This document shows positions 21,401-21,784 of a stretch of DNA of 21,784 nucleotides, piece after piece. The translations under genes were made by a program, and so were the position numbers. Origin of the DNA: a virus; the IMG/VR virus record IMGVR_UViG_3300020169_000135, positions 1-21,784 of that record; one strand, written 5' to 3'. How positions within the stretch are numbered: the first letter of the stretch is position 1; each line of letters opens with the position of its first letter. The notes beneath the pieces are model-generated. The model worked only from the letters and a program-made list of their open reading frames with translations, made no database searches and was not told where the DNA came from.

Positions 21401-21416
21401 TAATAATCTATTATTA
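21401..21416. promoter_or_regulatory. Perfect AT palindrome next to the -35 box
   Basis: TAATAAT (21401-21407) and ATTATTA (21410-21416) are perfect inverted 7-base arms with two bases between. It sits four bases beyond the -35 box of the minus-strand promoter and overlaps the stop codon of the gene upstream. It could bind a dimeric regulator, or be chance in AT-rich DNA. Confidence 0.35.
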
Positions 21417-21701
21417 TACTAATTGTACAGTTATTGTAGAGCCAATAGTAGAAGATCTAGCCTTGCACCATATCTTTAAACTATTAGTAGGGATATAACG
21501 TTCTGCATATCCTTGTTCATTAGTAGTAATAGGGATTCCATCTTTAGAATCTGCTGCTGGAGTAGTTGTAGATTCTATTGCAAGTATTTCTCCATTCCCC
21601 TTATTACTAATAGAGAATGCCACACCTACTGTGATACCACTTACTGTATTCACATCTACCCATGTTTGACCAATAGTTATATCTGCTATAGTTGCTGCCA
21701 T
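21414..21701 (-). CDS. Small probable virion-associated protein, 95 aa
   Basis: Compact protein with the beginning MAATIADITIGQTWVDVNTVSGITVGV, alternating beta-type residues, many Thr/Ser/Gly and no hydrophobic helix. Short proteins that start in this way, with W-V-D-x-N, a small loop and G-x-x-V-G, are frequent in phage head/tail regions and usually have no assigned role; I infer a minor structural protein such as a head-surface or tail-associated piece. It follows another gene five bases after its stop with GAGGGTAAATAA as ribosome site. Confidence 0.7.
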   Translation of the reverse strand: MAATIADITIGQTWVDVNTVSGITVGVAFSISNKGNGEILAIESTTTPAADSKDGIPITTNEQGYAERYIPTNSLKIWCKARSSTIGSTITVQLV

Positions 21702-21706
21702 TTTAT

Positions 21707-21784
21707 TTACCCTCTAATTAGAACTTTACAATACCATCCAGTAACTACTACTGTACAATCCTTGTCAGCCTCTATTATCAATTG
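21707..21784 (-). CDS. C-terminal end of an unidentified protein (cut by window edge)
   Basis: On the minus strand an open frame enters from the window edge and ends with TAA at 21707-21709, giving 25 residues with a beta-strand pattern (DCTVVVTGWYCKVLIRG). It is probably a gene of the same late operon as the next small protein, with only a five-base gap between them. Identity cannot be judged from this piece. Confidence 0.6.
   Translation of the reverse strand, partial: QLIIEADKDCTVVVTGWYCKVLIRG

Noticed and set aside
1-21784. tRNA genes, CRISPR arrays, insertion sequences, integrase or attachment sites
   Set aside because: Reading both strands I found no cloverleaf, regularly spaced repeats, transposase or recombinase motifs.

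Overview
The window is part of an AT-rich, tightly packed, lytic-looking tailed-phage genome. It carries a T7-type replisome (zinc-binding TOPRIM primase fused to a DnaB-like helicase, a family A DNA polymerase with proofreading domain, a likely ssDNA-binding protein and a 5'-3' exonuclease) and nucleotide-metabolism enzymes (MazG-like pyrophosphohydrolase, deoxynucleotidase-like HAD protein, dNMP kinase). I see no integrase, repressor, tRNA, CRISPR array or insertion sequence. Good Shine-Dalgarno sites and one near-consensus sigma70 promoter point to a bacterial host. A Gram-negative host is my guess from the T7-like replisome, not something the bases prove.

Layout. Bases 1-20255 are one long plus-strand block of 44 genes (the first is cut by the window edge), mostly joined by ATGA, TAATG or short overlaps, which suggests polycistronic mRNA with translational coupling. 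Part 1 (2-5284) holds the primase-helicase and polymerase. Part 2 (5284-7757) holds nine small genes, three of them predicted membrane proteins. Part 3 (7818-10150) is the SSB-like protein and exonuclease, each behind a short leader. Part 4 (10140-12667) is small genes plus the MazG-like enzyme and an HNH protein. Part 5 (12664-15275) is an HTH-metallophosphoesterase, an HNH/AP2 homing-type endonuclease that overlaps it, and the HAD nucleotidase. Part 6 (15288-20255) is mostly unknown small genes, with the dNMP kinase and two copies of a conserved intergenic element.

At 20256-20318 the plus-strand block meets a minus-strand block. The junction holds two GC-rich hairpins that look like back-to-back terminators. 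The minus-strand block (21784 down to 20319) holds the end of one gene, a small probable virion protein, a sigma70-type promoter with an adjacent AT palindrome, a 19-codon mini-ORF, a multi-pass membrane protein and a membrane/coiled-coil protein. This is probably the edge of the late (virion/lysis) region.

The most unusual signal is a 107-nt noncoding element present twice (15554-15660 and 18237-18343). The copies align without gaps at about 66% identity, and each sits directly behind a gene for a small two-helix membrane protein. The two membrane proteins look like distant paralogues, so the duplicated unit may be membrane gene plus RNA/DNA element. No gap between genes exceeds 300 bases.
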